Assembly (NCBI GenBank): GCA_017556665.1
Contig: JAFYMJ010000227.1
Coordinates: 1 to 6,791 of the forward strand
Direction: 5' to 3'
DNA length: 6,791 nucleotides
From: Bacteroidales bacterium
GTDB taxonomy: Bacteria > Bacteroidota > Bacteroidia > Bacteroidales > UBA932
A program made the translations under genes and the position numbers. The notes beneath the pieces are model-generated. The model had not been told where the DNA came from, did no database searches, and saw only the letters and a list, made by a program, of their open reading frames with translations. This document shows positions 5,247 through 6,791 of this stretch, in pieces; the stretch's first letter is position 1, and every line of letters begins with the position of its first letter.

Positions 5247-6470
5247 CTACAATATAATCTTTGGTAAACTATTTATTGCATCTTGTTTTAGGCTATCTAT
5301 AGCCCTTGTGTACTTCTCTGTATGCTTTAGCCCACTATGCCCTAAAAGGCTGGCTAGAGTCTTTACATTAGCCCCATTGTTAAGGATATTTACAGCAAAA
5401 GAATGCCTTGCACAATGCCAGCTTATATGCTTATCTATACCGGCTCTTTTTACCCATCGTTTAACAGCCTTTAAGCACGCCTCATAAGAAGGTAAATTAA
5501 ATATTAGGCTATCTCTGGTTTGTCCTTCTGCTGGATCTCCCACAAAAGCAAGCAATCCTTCATTTAACGGGATATTAACACCACTTGCAGAGCTATGCCC
5601 CTTTGTTTTGTTTTGCTCAAACCTTAGCAACATATTGGATTTATCCACATTTCTATATGTTAAATCCTTAACATCACAAAACCTCAAGCCGGTATACAGA
5701 CAAAATATAAAAGCCCTTCTTATCTCAACATTTTCACAATGATAGTGGGTGCTCATAAGCGTTTGGATTTCCTCCAGAGATAGGATCTCTTTTGTAAGCT
5801 GTTGATCATCTATCTTTATGGAAATTCCATTGCAAGGGTTTTTAACCATTATATCGTGATCTATGGCATACTTAACAACCTTTTTAAACCTCTGGTATAT
5901 ACTCTTAGCGCCCTCCCCCTTACTTCTTCCTTGTAGATACTCAGTAAATGCCAGGATCATATCTTTAGTTATTTGCTCTGGCTTAATCTTACTTTTATAC
6001 TTAACATACTGAGGTGTAGCCTCCAAAAAATCCTTAAATCTCTGTAAGGCTATCTGCATCATCTTTATATCCTTTTTGGTATAGCTGTCTATATACTTCT
6101 GGAAATACTCTAAAAAGTTTATTTCCCTACTTGCTTTAACCCTATATCCTTCAAGGCTCTCTAAAAGCTGTTGCCCCCTTTCATACCTAATTCCCTTTGC
6201 CAGCTCCAAAGTTTCTTTATTATGCTGTCTTTCTTGTGGAGTTCTAGGCGCTTGCCATAGGTATAAAGACAGATATTCCCTTTTTCTGTCCTTCCTTAAA
6301 ACCTCTTTGCCGGTTTTCTCATTAACCTCTTTTGTGTAGCCAAAATAGAAATCCAAAAACAAGCTTTCTCTGCCATCATTAAGGATTTTAGCGCCCAATT
6401 TAGGGTTATCTGTAGAGTCTTTTGAGATAATATAAGTATTATCACTTCTCAAGTCCTTCCTTATAGCCAT
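5247..6470 (-). CDS. Tyrosine recombinase (phage-type integrase) of the element
   Basis: This 407-residue integrase catalyses site-specific integration and excision at the tRNA-Leu site. It has an N-terminal arm-binding region (about 1-105), a SAM-like core-binding domain (about 116-205) and a catalytic domain (about 228-400). All active-site residues are present: R263 in YTGLRFCD, a lysine at 288 or 290 in QNKTKGH, H352 and R355 in WHCARHSFA, H378 in LLGHSG, and the nucleophile Y387 in HTEKYTRA. The length is normal, so it should be active. The start is placed at ATG 6470 (MAIRKDL), with AAGGG about 8 bases upstream and a TATATTTG -7 box 28 bases upstream. A longer frame to 6572 would translate the terminal repeat and is rejected. 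The gene sits about 190 bp from the right attachment site and leads the leftward gene cluster. Confidence 0.95.
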   Translation of the reverse strand: MAIRKDLRSDNTYIISKDSTDNPKLGAKILNDGRESLFLDFYFGYTKEVNEKTGKEVLRKDRKREYLSLYLWQAPRTPQERQHNKETLELAKGIRYERGQQLLESLEGYRVKASREINFLEYFQKYIDSYTKKDIKMMQIALQRFKDFLEATPQYVKYKSKIKPEQITKDMILAFTEYLQGRSKGEGAKSIYQRFKKVVKYAIDHDIMVKNPCNGISIKIDDQQLTKEILSLEEIQTLMSTHYHCENVEIRRAFIFCLYTGLRFCDVKDLTYRNVDKSNMLLRFEQNKTKGHSSASGVNIPLNEGLLAFVGDPAEGQTRDSLIFNLPSYEACLKAVKRWVKRAGIDKHISWHCARHSFAVNILNNGANVKTLASLLGHSGLKHTEKYTRAIDSLKQDAINSLPKIIL

Positions 6471-6497
6471 TTTATTTCCCTTATTTTCATATATTTG

Positions 6498-6532
6498 CAA
6501 ATATAATAAATTTATTTCTCTGGGTAGCCAAA
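6498..6532 (-). promoter_or_regulatory. Probable integrase promoter
   Basis: On the minus strand TATATTTG (6498-6505) is a perfect -7 box. The nearest TTTG (6529-6532) is 23 bases away, slightly longer than the usual 19-21, and lies within the terminal repeat. The start would be near 6491, giving a leader of about 20 bases before ATG 6470. The long spacer suggests a weak or activator-dependent promoter. Confidence 0.5.
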
Positions 6533-6544
6533 GGGTAGCCAAAA
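6523..6544 (+). repeat. Right copy of the 22-bp terminal repeat, overlapping the int promoter region
   Basis: This repeat is identical over 22 bp to 2103-2124, about 110 bp inside the right attachment site. It lies directly upstream of the integrase gene. The only TTTG that could serve as the int -33 element (minus strand, 6529-6532) is inside it, so binding by integrase would also be expected to affect int transcription. Confidence 0.7.
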
Positions 6545-6563
6545 CCAACAAAATATAATCTTT

Positions 6564-6595
6564 TTTGTGCAATTAAGAGAAAATACATATTTTTG
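6564..6595 (+). promoter_or_regulatory. Outward-facing promoter towards the right attachment site
   Basis: TTTG (6564-6567), a 20-base spacer and TATTTTTG (6588-6595) match the Bacteroidota consensus in full on the plus strand, pointing out of the element. Transcription would start near 6601-6603 and cross the right attachment site. It would stop at the hairpin 6674-6705, making an RNA of roughly 100 bases with no open frame of note. Confidence 0.5.
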
Positions 6596-6650
6596 CAAAC
6601 GCTGATTTACATATACTTAGCTATATATAGTTACCCATAAAATCTCGGTT

Positions 6651-6669
6651 AAGTACCGGCTCTGGGTAC
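6651..6669 (+). other. Right attachment site
   Basis: This is the right copy of the 14-bp direct repeat (6656-6669), preceded by AAG. AAGTACC (6651-6657) is the element's own core arm, GGCTCTG (6658-6664) the spacer, and GGTACCA (6665-6671) the displaced host tRNA end with its CCA. Weaker resemblance to the T arm extends left: CGGTT at 6646-6650 aligns with 2021-2025. Confidence 0.85.
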
Positions 6670-6673
6670 CAAA

Positions 6674-6715
6674 AAACCCTCGTAGAACAACTTCTACGGG
6701 GGTTTCTTCTTTTCA
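6674..6715 (+). terminator. Displaced original terminator of tRNA-Leu
   Basis: Bases 6674-6687 pair with 6692-6705 (14 bp, one G-T pair, loop CAAC), followed by CTTCTTTTC. It lies just right of the displaced tRNA end with its CCA (TCTGGGTACCA, 6661-6671), so it should be the terminator the tRNA had before integration. Confidence 0.8.
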
Positions 6716-6727
6716 AAACCTCAAAAA

Positions 6728-6791
6728 TGGTCACTTTTGGTCACCACTTAAAAAATGGGGGTCTAAAAACACCCCAAAAAGGGTCTAAAAA
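6728..6791 (+). repeat. Short direct repeats in the right chromosomal flank
   Basis: TGGTCAC occurs at 6728-6734 and 6738-6744. GGGTCTAAAAA occurs at 6759-6769 and 6781-6791, where the window ends. No gene is visible here. Their role is unknown. Confidence 0.4.

Larger units (their letters stand above)
2040..6664. mobile_element. 4,625-bp integrative element in tRNA-Leu(CAA), with integrase, HTH protein and gene II/X-type Rep
   Basis: The boundaries come from the tRNA 3'-end sequence CCGGCTCTGGGTAC, present at 2031-2044 and again at 6656-6669, an offset of 4,625 bp. An integrase gene lies just inside the right copy, pointing inward. All five genes are on the minus strand and the region is visibly AT-richer than the miaB-osmC flank. 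Inside are, in transcription order, a tyrosine recombinase, a 272-residue unknown, an excisionase-like HTH protein, a 166-residue unknown and a phage/plasmid-type replication initiator. I see no relaxase, capsid, secretion, resistance or toxin gene. This is the pattern of a minimal excisable replicon. It could be a satellite or cryptic element using a helper for transfer, a degenerate integrated ssDNA phage, or an integrated small plasmid. Confidence 0.88.

Noticed and set aside
6471..6572. Longer integrase N-terminus (34 extra residues)
   Set aside because: It would include the terminal repeat and the int promoter as coding sequence; ATG 6470 has a purine-rich site and a -7 box at the right distance.

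Overview
The window comes from a member of the Bacteroidota, most likely Bacteroidales. Three things point there: promoters of the TTTG-N19/20-TAnnTTTG type that this phylum uses, weak or absent Shine-Dalgarno sequences at most starts, and the protein families present (a Bacteroides-like MiaB and a Bacteroides-type mobile-element integrase, HTH protein and Rep). The chromosomal part (about 1-2040 and 6665-6791) is moderately G+C rich in its genes. The middle is visibly AT-richer.

Left chromosomal part: bases 1-64 encode, on the minus strand, a short internal piece of the excision-repair helicase UvrB. It is joined head to head, at about 64-67, to a miaB reading frame on the plus strand that has lost its N-terminus, including the first iron-sulfur cysteine. 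The join looks like a rearrangement or a chimeric assembly. It is followed by an OsmC-family protein, then a well-formed promoter and a class II tRNA-Leu with anticodon CAA.

Mobile part: a 4,625-bp integrated element occupies about 2040-6664, inserted in the 3' end of the tRNA-Leu gene. The tRNA 3' end is repeated at 6656-6669, and rejoining the ends gives an attP core with perfect 7-bp inverted arms around a 7-bp spacer. The element carries five minus-strand genes, from its right end inward: a tyrosine recombinase, an unrecognised 272-residue protein, an excisionase-like HTH protein, an unrecognised 166-residue protein, and a replication initiator of the phage/plasmid gene II/X family. It has no recognisable relaxase, capsid, secretion or cargo gene. 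It therefore looks like a minimal integrative replicon or satellite that can excise and replicate as a small circle, depending on a helper for transfer.

Non-coding signals fit this reading. Both ends carry a tandem GGTAGCCAAA repeat (likely integrase arm sites). The left end holds three 11-bp-spaced AGCGTT iterons, a long hairpin and a minus-strand terminator, all suggestive of an origin region. Two tandem palindromes lie upstream of the HTH gene and an inverted repeat lies upstream of rep. Integration replaced the chromosomally encoded CCA end and terminator of the tRNA with the element's own CTT and terminator; the originals now lie to the right of the element.
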